Shown here in pieces: positions 46,498-55,479 of a stretch of 64,000 nt of DNA. Every line of letters begins with the position of its first letter. Position 1 is the first letter of the stretch. The position numbers and the translations under genes are program-made. The DNA is from Clostridiales bacterium SIT11 (lineage in GTDB: Bacteria > Bacillota > Clostridia > Tissierellales > Peptoniphilaceae), in the NCBI GenBank assembly GCA_001299455.1, contig CYUK01000003.1, forward strand, positions 744,001 through 808,000, written 5' to 3'. The notes beneath the pieces are model-generated. The model was not told where the DNA came from, did no database searches, and worked only from the letters and a program-made list of their open reading frames with translations.

Positions 46498-46604
46498 TTT
46501 TCCCTCCTTGTCATTTCATCTTTCTAAGCCTAGTATATCTTATTTTTTATTTTTTGCATAGAAATTCCTTCCTCCGCAAGCCTTTTTCCTGGATGTTTTT
46601 CCAT

Positions 46605-46682
46605 ACAAAAACCACCGGCCTGGGACCCTCTCTTTTTTGCAAGTCCAATAAAGAGAGGCTTCCACGACACCGGTGGTTTTTC
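46605..46682 (-). terminator. Large two-tier terminator after htrA
   Basis: The outer stem AAAAACCACCGG / CCGGTGGTTTTT encloses the inner stem CCTCTCTTT / AAAGAGAGG. A T-run ends the minus-strand arm. Confidence 0.82.
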
Positions 46683-46689
46683 TTACAGC

Positions 46690-47958
46690 TTATTCTCCAA
46701 AAATAGATTCTTCATCATCTGGCAAAAATTGCCTTCTGGGATTGGAAAATTTTTCTTTAAAGTTTTCTTGGGCCCCCTTGGCAGAAGAGGCCAGTTCTTG
46801 GAAGTTTAAAGTTCCTTCCTTTTCCTTGCCATCTCGAATATAGGTGACCTTGGCTTGGTCTCCCAACTTATAGGCATAGAGACTTTTCTTGAGACTGGAG
46901 GTATCCTTAATCTCCTTGTCCCCTATTTTTGTAATAACATCTCCCTGTTGGAGGCCGGCCTTGGCAGCCGTTCCATTGGGATAGAGGTCCATGACCACAG
47001 CTCCCTTGTCCACCTTGACCCGGACCCGGTAGCGGTCTTGGACGTCACTAGGATTGGCCACAACCACACCTAGAGAGACCGTTTCATAGGTCCCTGTCTT
47101 AATAATTTGGTCCACAATGGGCTTTAGGGTGTTGATGGGAATGGAAAAGCCCAGGCCTTCTGCAGAAGAAATCTTGGCCGTATTAATTCCAATCACTTCT
47201 CCCTTGCTATTAAAGAGGGGGCCTCCACTGTTGCCTGCATTAATGGAGGCATCTGTTTGGATGAGGCCGTCAATATAGGACCCTTGGTCCGATCCTACGG
47301 TCCGGTTTAAGCCAGAAATAATTCCCATGGTCACAGATCTTTGAAGGTCCAGACCCAGGGGGTTTCCAATGGCCACAGCTGGCTCCCCAATTTGGATTTT
47401 ATCGGAATTTCCCAGGTCCACTGGCGTCAGGGCCTTGTCCGTGTCTACCTTAATGACGGCTAGGTCCAGGTTTGCATCTTCCCAAAGGACTTTGCCTTGC
47501 TTTTGACTTCCATCATTAAAAAGGGTAGTCACCGTTTCCTTGCTCCTATTGGCCACCACATGGGCGTTGGTGACAATATAGCCCTTGGCGTCCACAATAA
47601 AACCGGACCCGGACCCTTGGACGGCCATGGGACCGAAAAAGGTGTTTTGGACACTTTCTGTGGTAATCCCCACGACAGAATCCATGGACTTGGCGGCCAC
47701 TGCCTGGCCTACAGAGGCTGTATCCTGGGTATTAATTTCCAGCCTTTGTCCCTTGCCGGTTTGGGGCACTTCCTGCCTTACTTCCGGTGCCATGGCCCGG
47801 TAGGTCAGGCTGGACCCAATGCCTCCTCCGATTAAGGAGCAGACCAAGGCTAAAACAATGGTGGATTTATTCTTCCTTTTCCTTCCCTTTTTTTCTTCTC
47901 TATACAATCTGGCTTGGTTTTCATAGTAATTTTGATCCTTAAATGGTTCTTGATTCAT
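46690..47958 (-). CDS. HtrA/DegP-type trypsin-like serine protease with PDZ domain
   Basis: This 422-residue protein has a charged cytoplasmic N-terminus, one transmembrane helix (about 36-56), a protease domain with the triad H in TNAHVV (about 133), D in ANLDLAVIKV (about 163) and S in GNSGGPLF (about 245), and one PDZ domain (about 300-390). It degrades or refolds damaged envelope proteins. AAAGGA is spaced for the ATG at 47958; an ATG at 47967 would overlap the Shine-Dalgarno. Confidence 0.94.
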   Translation of the reverse strand: MNQEPFKDQNYYENQARLYREEKKGRKRKNKSTIVLALVCSLIGGGIGSSLTYRAMAPEVRQEVPQTGKGQRLEINTQDTASVGQAVAAKSMDSVVGITTESVQNTFFGPMAVQGSGSGFIVDAKGYIVTNAHVVANRSKETVTTLFNDGSQKQGKVLWEDANLDLAVIKVDTDKALTPVDLGNSDKIQIGEPAVAIGNPLGLDLQRSVTMGIISGLNRTVGSDQGSYIDGLIQTDASINAGNSGGPLFNSKGEVIGINTAKISSAEGLGFSIPINTLKPIVDQIIKTGTYETVSLGVVVANPSDVQDRYRVRVKVDKGAVVMDLYPNGTAAKAGLQQGDVITKIGDKEIKDTSSLKKSLYAYKLGDQAKVTYIRDGKEKEGTLNFQELASSAKGAQENFKEKFSNPRRQFLPDDEESIFGE

Positions 47959-48062
47959 GCTAACCATCCTTTCTTTTCTCTTAAGCCTAGTCTACCCATC
48001 AAATATGTAGTTTTTGTGAAATCCACCTGTCTTTTAAGGAAAATTTGGAAAAAGGAATTTCT

Positions 48063-48092
48063 TTGATACAAATTGGTAAATTTGGGTATCCA
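48063..48092 (+). promoter_or_regulatory. Candidate promoter of the nitroreductase gene
   Basis: TTGATA (48063-48068), 18 nt, TATCCA (48087-48092), shortly upstream of the start. Confidence 0.4.
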
Positions 48093-48115
48093 TAAGGATG
48101 AAAGGATGTGTAATA

Positions 48116-48634
48116 ATGATTAAAGATACTGTACTTGCTCGCCGGACTGTGCGCCGGTTCACTGATGAACAAATCTCCAAGGAAGAATTAAATGACCTTC
48201 TTATGTACGCTTCTATGGCTCCCTCCAATGGAAACGCCCACCCTGTAGAATTTATTGTGGTTTCCGATAAAGAGGACCTGGACTATTTAAGTAAAATTGA
48301 TAAGTTTGGAGCAAAGCACATTGCCAATGTTCCCCAACTAGTTCTTTTTATTGCCAATAAGAGCCTTTGTAAGTATTGGGTCCAAGAAGCTTCTATGACC
48401 GCCGCCTTCTTCCAACTTTTGGCTGAAGATGCTGGCTGGAATACAGGCTACATTCCCTTTAATGAAAACAAGACCGACGACAAGGAAGATGCCGAAGACT
48501 ATGTTCGTAAACACTTTGACATTCCTGACAACTATGGCGTCCTTGCCATGGTGGCCCTTGGAAAGAAAGACGAACGGGTCCGGAAGAGAAAAGAATTCCC
48601 CATTGACGAAAAAATACATGAAGGCAAATTTTAA
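48116..48634 (+). CDS. Nitroreductase family protein
   Basis: The 172-residue flavoprotein has the nitroreductase N-terminal pattern RRTVRRFTDEQISKEEL, SMAPSNGNAHPVEFIVV and the later GVLAMVALGKKDERV. Members use FMN and NAD(P)H to reduce nitro compounds, quinones or flavins. AAAGGA precedes the ATG at 48116; an upstream in-frame ATG at 48098 has a poorly spaced site. Short for the family but complete. It is divergent from htrA. Confidence 0.88.
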   Translation: MIKDTVLARRTVRRFTDEQISKEELNDLLMYASMAPSNGNAHPVEFIVVSDKEDLDYLSKIDKFGAKHIANVPQLVLFIANKSLCKYWVQEASMTAAFFQLLAEDAGWNTGYIPFNENKTDDKEDAEDYVRKHFDIPDNYGVLAMVALGKKDERVRKRKEFPIDEKIHEGKF

Positions 48635-48635
48635 A

Positions 48636-48664
48636 AAAGCGCCCCGGCAAGGGGCGTTTTTTCA
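48636..48664. terminator. Bidirectional terminator between the nitroreductase and metallopeptidase genes
   Basis: CGCCCC-GGCAA-GGGGCG (48640-48656) with A6 and T6 flanks, between convergent genes. Confidence 0.9.
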
Positions 48665-48676
48665 TGGCTTTAAGGC

Positions 48677-49537
48677 CTATCTTTTATATTGAAATTCCGG
48701 TTGATAGCGAAGACCTTCAAAAAATACCAGGGCATGTTCCAGGTCGTGGTATTTAAAGCCTTGGTCAAAGGCATTTTTCCGTTGTTTAGATGTCCCATGG
48801 GTAAAGCTATCTGCATTGACCTCTTGGCCGCTCATTTTTTGAATCCGGTCATCCCCAATAGAGGCCGCGGCCTTCATGGCCTCCTCAATATCCCCTTGGT
48901 CTAGGTAGCCCTTTTCTTGGACAGAATGGGCAAAAAGTCCAGCAAAGTAATCGGCCTGGAGTTCCATGGCTACAGAATACTTATTATAGTCTGCCTCTGG
49001 TAGTTGTTTCCTTAAAGGTTGAATTTGCCCCAAGATATTTAATTGGTTTTGCACATGGTGACCAATTTCATGGGCCAACACATAGGCAAAGGCAAAGTCC
49101 CCTTCAGCCCCAAAGGTATTTTTTAAATCATTGTAAAAAGAAACATCCATATAAACTATTTTGTCTATTGGGCAGTAAAAGGGCCCCATCTTGGCTTGGG
49201 CAAGGCCACATCCAGATTGGGTTGCCTGGTTAAATAAGGTCATCTTAGGTTCAGTATAGGTAAGCCCATATTCATGAAATTTTTCATGCCAAACATCTTC
49301 CGTGTCTGCTAGAACGACGGATAAAAAATCTTCTAAGACTGCTTGGTCTCCTGAGGTCTGGCTTTGGTTTTGCTGAACAGCTGTCCCTTGCTGGGGTAGG
49401 CTCGATGGATTTCCTCCCAGTAAAAAATAGAGGAGCAGGATGACAACACCGCCAATTCCTCCTCCAAAGACTAGAGGACTTCCTCCGCCTCCTCCTCTTT
49501 GGACATTTGAACTCTTTCTTCTTCCTTGCCACTTCAT
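48677..49537 (-). CDS. YpfJ-family neutral zinc metallopeptidase
   Basis: The 286-residue protein starts MKWQGRRKSSNVQ, has a Gly-rich stretch and a transmembrane helix (about 22-42), and a zinc protease motif HEIGHH (about 156-161) in FAYVLAHEIGHHVQNQ. ELQADYFAG provides the third ligand region. The family is widespread, membrane-anchored and of unknown substrate. GGGGGATTTT lies before the ATG. Confidence 0.92.
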   Translation of the reverse strand: MKWQGRRKSSNVQRGGGGGSPLVFGGGIGGVVILLLYFLLGGNPSSLPQQGTAVQQNQSQTSGDQAVLEDFLSVVLADTEDVWHEKFHEYGLTYTEPKMTLFNQATQSGCGLAQAKMGPFYCPIDKIVYMDVSFYNDLKNTFGAEGDFAFAYVLAHEIGHHVQNQLNILGQIQPLRKQLPEADYNKYSVAMELQADYFAGLFAHSVQEKGYLDQGDIEEAMKAAASIGDDRIQKMSGQEVNADSFTHGTSKQRKNAFDQGFKYHDLEHALVFFEGLRYQPEFQYKR

Positions 49538-49626
49538 AAAATCCCCCTAAATTTCTAGTAAATATCTAATGTCTTCCTTTGATGCATGAAAATCTACTGG
49601 CTCCTAAGCCAGAGAAAGCTCAATTT

Positions 49627-49851
49627 TTATTGGTCTTCCGGCTCGTGGTGGATAATGGAGACAAACTTGTCCCCCTCCTTAATTTTACGGACTCTTTTTT
49701 CAAAGTCCATCCGAGACACCCAAATTTGCCGGCCACAGCCCAGGCACTTTAACTTCATATCGGTCCCCTTCCGTAAAATTTCCCATTGGTTTTCTCCACA
49801 AGGATGGCCCTTTTTTAAGCTGACAATATCTCCTAGTTCATAGTAGTACAT
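49627..49851 (-). CDS. DUF951 domain protein
   Basis: This 74-residue protein has the DUF951 pattern: YELGDIVSLKKGHPCG, then LKCLGCGRQIWVSRMDFEKRVRKI. Three Cys (PCG, CLGC) suggest a small metal-binding knuckle. The family has about 60-70 residues in Bacillota and no established function. AGGGAGGATT precedes the ATG. It lies 10 nt downstream of the DUF5711-like gene and is probably co-transcribed with it. Confidence 0.9.
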   Translation of the reverse strand: MYYYELGDIVSLKKGHPCGENQWEILRKGTDMKLKCLGCGRQIWVSRMDFEKRVRKIKEGDKFVSIIHHEPEDQ

Positions 49852-49861
49852 AAATCCTCCC

Positions 49862-50881
49862 TTATTCCTTGACTAATTTATGGACCCAAATTTGCCGATT
49901 TTGGTAGGAAACCACTAGGTCCCCCTGGACCTTGGTCTTGTCCATTTCCTTCCCCAGGGCCTGGTAAAAAGCTCCCTTGGTGGTTAGGTTTCCAGCCACT
50001 TCTCCCCCAGCTGTTGCATATAAAGCCCCCTCATTATCAAAGAAGTCTTCGGCGTTCATGGATAAAATATCCTGCTTTTCTTCCTCCAACTTTTTATTGT
50101 AGCTGGAGATGATTCCTGAATGGAGAAGGTAGATTTTCCCCTTTTTGTAGACTAGGCCAGAGGCCAGGGGAATGTCTACTTCCTGGCTTTCCCCATCCTT
50201 GACGGCAATCAGTTTTTGCTCTGTAGCCAGGTAAACCCGGTCCTTGTCCTTAAAGAGACCGATGGAGACCTGGTTTGGAAAGTCCATACTTTCCATTTTT
50301 TGATTTTTTATATAGAGCCTGGTCTTGTAGCCAGCTGCAGAAGTGGACAGTTCGCTGACAGCAAAGTCTTCCGGTCCTAAAACATGGAAGTGGAGGATGA
50401 AGTTGTCGGTTTTAAAAATCTGGACCAGGTCTTTTCCCTGGACCAGGTAGAGGGTTTCATAGTTTTCTCCCTTGCAGTGGACCAAGGTTTGGCCCTCTTC
50501 TTCCTGGACTTGAAAAATGCCCTCCTCCAGGGTCAAGTCCACTTCATTCCGCCCATTTTTATCCAAGATTTCCAGGTTCTGGTCCCCAGGCCGGTAAAAG
50601 TAAACCTGGTCCTGGCCGATAAAAAGCTTTAAATTTTCCCGGCTCCGGTCCACCCTGGCCTTCCGCTGGCCCTCCTGGTCATAAATGCTTAAAAAATCTC
50701 CATCCCAAAGGACCACATTTTGTCCCAGGGGGCCGGCATTGACAATGTCCTCTTTTACTTCCTTATGAAATTGTAATTTTGCTATTTTTTTACTTGTCCC
50801 TGGCTTAAAAAAATATAGGCTTAAGCCCAGGCCTAGGGCCAGGACAAGAACAAGTAGCCTTTTCCTTCTTTTCTTTTTCAA
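49862..50881 (-). CDS. Membrane-anchored beta-propeller-like protein (DUF5711-like)
   Basis: The 339 residues have a lysine/arginine-rich start, one transmembrane helix (about 8-25) and an extracellular part of repeated beta-strand blocks (such as DGDFLSIYDQEG and DKDRVYLATEQK) as in PQQ-like or propeller proteins. It resembles DUF5711 proteins, but I give that family name with limited confidence. The start is TTG at 50881, overlapping the mocR-type stop (TTGA), with GGAGG spaced before it. Confidence 0.62.
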   Translation of the reverse strand: MKKKRRKRLLVLVLALGLGLSLYFFKPGTSKKIAKLQFHKEVKEDIVNAGPLGQNVVLWDGDFLSIYDQEGQRKARVDRSRENLKLFIGQDQVYFYRPGDQNLEILDKNGRNEVDLTLEEGIFQVQEEEGQTLVHCKGENYETLYLVQGKDLVQIFKTDNFILHFHVLGPEDFAVSELSTSAAGYKTRLYIKNQKMESMDFPNQVSIGLFKDKDRVYLATEQKLIAVKDGESQEVDIPLASGLVYKKGKIYLLHSGIISSYNKKLEEEKQDILSMNAEDFFDNEGALYATAGGEVAGNLTTKGAFYQALGKEMDKTKVQGDLVVSYQNRQIWVHKLVKE

Positions 50882-52278
50882 AGGTCCTCCTTAAAGTTTA
50901 GAATGGCTTCCTTTAAAGCCAAGACACTTTTCTCAATATCTTCTTCTAAAAGCCGGCCAAAACCTAAGACCAGGCAGGGCTTTGGGCTGGTCAGCTTATC
51001 CAGGCGAAATTCATAGAGGCCCCGGAGGGCAAAACTCCTTTCCTGTAAATAGTCCACCAGGTCCTTTTCCGGGAGCTTTTTATCTAAGTACAAGAGAAGG
51101 TGGAGGCCCGCTTCCTCTCCCCCAATCTTTGCCTGGGGAAAGGCCTCTTTCAAAGCCTGTACCAGGGTTTCCCGCTTCCGGCGATAGTGGTTCCGCATCC
51201 GGTTTAAGTGCTTTTCAAAGTTCCCCTTTTGGATAAAGATCTCCAGGGCCCTCTGGCTAGCCGCCGACACAGGACACTTAAAGACCGTCAGTCTTTCCAG
51301 GTATTCCTCCTTTAAGTTTTGAGGAAGAACCATATAGGAAATTCGAAGAGAAGGAGAAATGGACTTGGAAAAAGACCCCATATAAATCACTCGGTCCCCC
51401 ACGTCCATACTTTTTAAGGAAGGAATAGGCCGGCCACTGTAGCGAAATTCTGAATCGTAGTCATCCTCCACAATATACCGTCCCGGCGCCTTCCCGGCCC
51501 AGGCCAGGAGGTCCTGGCGGCGAGACAAGGGCATGATACACCCTGTAGGGAACTGGTGGGAGGGGGTGACACAGGCAATACTTGCTCCACTTTCTTCTAA
51601 TAAATCTGTCCGCATCCCCCACCGGTCCAGGCCGATAGGGGTAAACTTTTGGTCCCCGGCCTTAAAAATATGGCTTAAGCGCTCATAGCCCGGATTTTCC
51701 ACGGCAAAGATAGATTGAGGACTGACCATTTGGTTAATGAGGAAGAATAAAAACTCCGTCCCGGCAGAAATCACAATTTGGGAAGGGTGAACATTGACGC
51801 CCCGGCTGGAATAAAGGTAGTGAGCAATTTCCTGGCGGAGACTCCAACCTCCTTGGGGGTCCGGGTCATTTAAAAAGTCTGTCCCCTTTTCCACAGCCTC
51901 CCGGTAGGCCTTCCGCCACAGGCTATAGGGAAAGAGGCCCTCGTCAATGGTGTTAAAGGAAAAATCATAGGTCACTTTTTTTCTCTTTTCCTCCTGGTCC
52001 CACTTTTTAGGCCGGTTCTTGGGCTTGTAGAGGAGGTCGAAATTTTCTACAAAATACCCCTTCCGCTCCAGGCTCTTTAAGTAGCCCTCATCCACCAATT
52101 GGTTGTAGGCATCGGTCACAGTATTTAAGGAAATATTTAAAAAATTGGCCAGAGACCGCTTGGAAGGCAGCTTGGACCCAGGAGTCAGGTGGCCCAGGTG
52201 GATTTCCTCCTTAATATAGGCATAGAGCTGCTGGTAAAGGGGCACAGATAATTCCGGCTTTAAATCAGGGCAGAGCAT
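50878..52278 (-). CDS. MocR/PdxR-type GntR-aminotransferase regulator
   Basis: The 466 residues combine an N-terminal GntR winged helix (PLYQQLYAYIKEEI, GSKLPSKRSLANFLNIS, about 12-78) with a C-terminal fold-type I aminotransferase domain (about 110-460). The PLP lysine lies in GSFSKSISPSLRI (about 300). MocR regulators sense PLP or an amino compound and often act on pyridoxine, GABA or taurine genes; no such target lies alongside. It overlaps the downstream DUF5711-like gene by 4 nt. Confidence 0.93.
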   Translation of the reverse strand: MLCPDLKPELSVPLYQQLYAYIKEEIHLGHLTPGSKLPSKRSLANFLNISLNTVTDAYNQLVDEGYLKSLERKGYFVENFDLLYKPKNRPKKWDQEEKRKKVTYDFSFNTIDEGLFPYSLWRKAYREAVEKGTDFLNDPDPQGGWSLRQEIAHYLYSSRGVNVHPSQIVISAGTEFLFFLINQMVSPQSIFAVENPGYERLSHIFKAGDQKFTPIGLDRWGMRTDLLEESGASIACVTPSHQFPTGCIMPLSRRQDLLAWAGKAPGRYIVEDDYDSEFRYSGRPIPSLKSMDVGDRVIYMGSFSKSISPSLRISYMVLPQNLKEEYLERLTVFKCPVSAASQRALEIFIQKGNFEKHLNRMRNHYRRKRETLVQALKEAFPQAKIGGEEAGLHLLLYLDKKLPEKDLVDYLQERSFALRGLYEFRLDKLTSPKPCLVLGFGRLLEEDIEKSVLALKEAILNFKEDL

Positions 52279-52391
52279 AAAAACACATCCTTTAAAATTA
52301 TTATACTAAAGAAAGACCTAAAAATCATCTAGGCGAACGAGTTTTAATGTGATAGTATAAAAACGAACTGTGAACAAAAAGGAGGTTCTAT

Positions 52392-53459
52392 ATGGAAGAA
52401 AATAAAAAAAGTCTCTCAAGAGAAGACCGTTACAAGCATATGAATACCAAACGTTGGGTGGCCGTAGGCCTCGCCCTTTTACTCCTGGTCCTGTCCGCTA
52501 TTGGATCAGGTATTGGGAGTAAATTAAAAAAAGACAGGGATGACCAGGCCAAGAAGTTTATGAATAAGCTAGTTGCCAGTGAACAAAGCTACACAGAAAG
52601 TGTCCTCCAAGGAACGGATGCATCCAACCGTCTCCTCCTAGTCCCCATTAAGGGAGTTATTGGCCCCAGCAATGGCAATGCTTTTCTAGCTTCAGCTGAC
52701 TACAACCAAGAAAAAATCCTAGCCACCCTGGACCAGGCCAAGGAGGATAAAAATTTACGGGGGATTGTCCTGGAAATCGACAGCCCTGGAGGAGCTGTTT
52801 TCCAAGCAGCCCAAGTCTACGACAAGGTCATGGAAGTTAAAAAGGAAACAAAACTTCCTGTCATTGCCGTCATGGACTCCATGGCCGCCAGTGGAGGTTA
52901 CTACATTGCCTGTGCTGCCGACAAGATTTATGCGGCCAATGAAACCATTACAGGGTCCATTGGGGTCATTATGTCCAGCTTAAACCTTTCCGGTCTCCTG
53001 GAAAAATATGGCATCCAAGATACCACCATTAAGTCCGCTGCCCACAAGGATATTGGGTCCCAAACCCGGCCCATGACCGATGAAGAACGGGAAATCTTGC
53101 AAAACTATATTAACTCTGCCTACAACCGCTTCCTGGATGTAGTGGCCAAGGGCCGGAAGAAGACCAAAGAGGAAATCCGTCCCCTAGCTGATGGCCGGAT
53201 TTTTGACGGCGTCCAAGCGAAAAATGTTGGTTTAATTGATGAAATTGCCTACCTGGACCAAGCCCTGGCTGCCTTTGAAAAAGACCTAGGCCACAAGGAT
53301 ATGGAAGTCTATACCCTAGATGCCCCCTTCTCCTTTAACAAGTTGGGCTTTCCCTTTGGAGCTACCAGTAAATCCAGGCAAAAAGACCCCGTTACGGAAG
53401 AAATCCAAAACCGCCTCTCGGCCCCCAAGGCCTACTATATCTACGGAGGTGAACGCTAA
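52392..53459 (+). CDS. sppA: Signal peptide peptidase SppA
   Basis: The 355-residue membrane-anchored serine protease has one transmembrane helix (about 22-43) and the S49 fold with catalytic Ser in SMAASGGYY (about 162) and catalytic Lys in IKSAAHKDIGS (about 214). It is the short Gram-positive form. SppA clears cleaved signal peptides. AAAAAGGAGGTTC precedes the ATG. The stop overlaps the next start by one base (TAATG). Confidence 0.95.
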   Translation: MEENKKSLSREDRYKHMNTKRWVAVGLALLLLVLSAIGSGIGSKLKKDRDDQAKKFMNKLVASEQSYTESVLQGTDASNRLLLVPIKGVIGPSNGNAFLASADYNQEKILATLDQAKEDKNLRGIVLEIDSPGGAVFQAAQVYDKVMEVKKETKLPVIAVMDSMAASGGYYIACAADKIYAANETITGSIGVIMSSLNLSGLLEKYGIQDTTIKSAAHKDIGSQTRPMTDEEREILQNYINSAYNRFLDVVAKGRKKTKEEIRPLADGRIFDGVQAKNVGLIDEIAYLDQALAAFEKDLGHKDMEVYTLDAPFSFNKLGFPFGATSKSRQKDPVTEEIQNRLSAPKAYYIYGGER

Positions 53460-54043
53460 TGCCCCTTATCAACCATGGGCCTGGACCAAACCAAGCCCCC
53501 AAGGATACCGGTCCTCTAGTAGACCAAGGGATTCCCAGTCCAGAAGAACCCAGTCCCCAAATTTACCAAAAAGTAAAAATGGACCAACGGGTCCTGGCAG
53601 GATTTTTCCTCCGCTTGGTTGCCTATCTTATTGACCTAGTCCTGGCCAATAGTCTAGCCGGAGTTTTTACCACCTTCCTAGGCTCTGACGGTCCCTTAAA
53701 AACCATTTTATCCAGCCTAGTTTTTCTGGCCTACTTTGTCCTCTCCACAGGACTGGGCCATGGCCAAAGTCTGGGAAAGATGATTCTGGGCCTTAAAGTC
53801 ATTAAGACCAATGGAGAGAGCCTGACTTGGACGGATATCCTGGTCCGGGAAGGCGCCTGCCGGTATATTTTAAAGAAAATTCCCCTTCTCTATCTCCTGG
53901 TCCTCTTTACAGAGGAAAAGCAACACCTGGGAGACCTGATTTGCGACACCCTTGTAATAAAGGAAGCCTATGAAGACGATCTTTTTTACAAGGAAAACTA
54001 TGTCTACCCCAACTACCAAACATCCTATATTAAAAATAACTAA
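53459..54043 (+). CDS. RDD-family membrane protein
   Basis: The 194-residue protein has a 40-residue proline-rich cytoplasmic N-terminus and an RDD domain: AGFFLRLVAYLIDLVLAN (R..D pattern at about 50), a second helix, then GLGHGQSLGKMILGLKVIKTNGE and a third helix. Function is unknown; some members act as ion exchangers. Translation is coupled to sppA (TAATG overlap), an arrangement suggesting joint roles in the membrane, as an inference. Confidence 0.87.
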   Translation: MPLINHGPGPNQAPKDTGPLVDQGIPSPEEPSPQIYQKVKMDQRVLAGFFLRLVAYLIDLVLANSLAGVFTTFLGSDGPLKTILSSLVFLAYFVLSTGLGHGQSLGKMILGLKVIKTNGESLTWTDILVREGACRYILKKIPLLYLLVLFTEEKQHLGDLICDTLVIKEAYEDDLFYKENYVYPNYQTSYIKNN

Positions 54044-54046
54044 GAT

Positions 54047-54098
54047 AAAAAAGATGCCCTTCGAACTTTTGACAAGTGTCCGCCTAGGGCATCTTTTT
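54047..54098. terminator. Bidirectional terminator between the RDD and EamA genes
   Basis: AAAAAAGATGCCCT (54047-54060) pairs with AGGGCATCTTTTT (54086-54098), between convergent genes. Confidence 0.88.
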
Positions 54099-54118
54099 AC
54101 GTGTTTACATTTTATGAA

Positions 54119-55027
54119 CTAAGCTTTTTCCCTTTCCTTTTTATCTGGCATTTGGGCAAGGACAATGGCCACCATCATAATGGCACAGCCCATAAGTTCT
54201 CTGGCCGTCATCATTTGGCCTAGGAAAATCACTCCTGAAATGACCGCAAAGACACTTTCTAGACTTAAAATCAGAGAAGCCACTGTAGGATCGGTATTTC
54301 TTTGAGCCACAATTTGTAGGGTGTAGCCTATGCCTGAAGACATAATTCCTACATAGAGGATGGGGAAGGCTCCTTCAAGAAGGCCTGGAAGAGAAATGGT
54401 CTCTGTAAAAAGTGCCATAAGAAGGGAGCAAATCCCGGCCACTAGGAATTGGATACAGGACATCCGGACCCCATCTACCTTAGGCGAAAAGTGGTCAATG
54501 ACTAAAATGTGGATGGCAAAAAAGGCTGCACAGACTAGGAGAAGTTGGTCTCCCTTGCCAATTTTAAAGCCTCCCTTAAAGCTTAAGAGATACATCCCTA
54601 GAGCTGCCAAGAAGACACAGAGCCAAATTTTTGGAGATACCTTCTTTCCTAGGAAAAGGCCAAACAAGGGAACAATAATAATATATAAGGCCGTAATAAA
54701 ACCTGCCTTTCCTGCTGTGGATTGAACAATTCCTATTTGTTGGAAAGTCATGGCCAAGAACAGGGCCAGACCACAGCAAATCCCCCCTAGGATTAGGGCC
54801 TTAGAATCTCCCTTGACCTCTTCTACTTCTCCCTTTTTCTTCCGGTAGTGGCTTAAAAAAGGAATGACAAAAGCCAACAAAAACAAGGCTGCTACAAAAT
54901 TCCTGGAAAAATTAAAGGTGTGGGGACCAATTTGATCCGTAACGCCAACATACTGGGCAACAAAAGATGTTCCCCATATTAAAGCTGTTATAAAAAGTAA
55001 ACCATTTCCATAGATTCGTTTCTTCAT
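54119..55027 (-). CDS. EamA/DMT-superfamily transporter
   Basis: The 302-residue protein has ten predicted transmembrane helices in two EamA repeats: LLFITALIWGTSFVAQ at the N-terminus and a second repeat from about 150, with GIGYTLQIVAQRNTDPTVASLILSLESVFAVISG in the second half, which is the conserved EamA signature. Such proteins export amino acids or other metabolites. The substrate is unknown. GGAGGTAGGAG precedes the ATG. Confidence 0.91.
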   Translation of the reverse strand: MKKRIYGNGLLFITALIWGTSFVAQYVGVTDQIGPHTFNFSRNFVAALFLLAFVIPFLSHYRKKKGEVEEVKGDSKALILGGICCGLALFLAMTFQQIGIVQSTAGKAGFITALYIIIVPLFGLFLGKKVSPKIWLCVFLAALGMYLLSFKGGFKIGKGDQLLLVCAAFFAIHILVIDHFSPKVDGVRMSCIQFLVAGICSLLMALFTETISLPGLLEGAFPILYVGIMSSGIGYTLQIVAQRNTDPTVASLILSLESVFAVISGVIFLGQMMTARELMGCAIMMVAIVLAQMPDKKEREKA

Positions 55028-55049
55028 CTCCTACCTCCTTTTCATCTTG

Positions 55050-55380
55050 TCTTGATTGTACCATAAGTAAAAGTCAAAGGCCAAGGAGAATCTTCCAGGT
55101 CTTAAAAAGTCTATGAAAATCCACCCTAATCAAGGTCTAATTTTCCTGTTTTTAAAGGCCTGGAGGTCTTAATGAAAATGTTTTTCCTTTTCTTACAAAT
55201 CTTTACCTATTTTTAAATCCTTTTTTAGGTTCAATTTTTTTATTTTTTTATATATACCCCTGATTTCCTTGTATTTCAACCTGTTTTTAAATAAAAAATT
55301 AGTCTATTTTTTCACAATCGCCATTTAAAGAGCTTTACGGGGATTTTATGGAAAATCGTTTTCTTTTCTCTCGAAAAAGT
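55050..55380. other. AT-rich gene-free stretch upstream of the first nhaC
   Basis: No gene or known RNA was recognised. It has many T-runs; the promoter lies at its right end. Confidence 0.65.
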
Positions 55381-55382
55381 AG

Positions 55383-55411
55383 TTTACTTTTAAGGGAAAT
55401 GGTAGTACACT
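55383..55411 (+). promoter_or_regulatory. Promoter of the first nhaC gene
   Basis: TTTACT (55383-55388), 17 nt, TACACT (55406-55411). The same arrangement is found before the second copy. Confidence 0.65.
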
Positions 55412-55434
55412 AAAGATAGTTCTTTAAGGTTGCT

Positions 55435-55456
55435 GTTTGCAGCTTGGTCTGCAAAC
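55435..55456 (+). promoter_or_regulatory. Leader hairpin of the first nhaC gene
   Basis: GTTTGCAG-CTTGGT-CTGCAAAC: a perfect 8-bp stem just before the Shine-Dalgarno site. No equivalent is seen before the second copy. Confidence 0.55.
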
Positions 55457-55479
55457 TCTATTTAGGAGGAAAACGAATT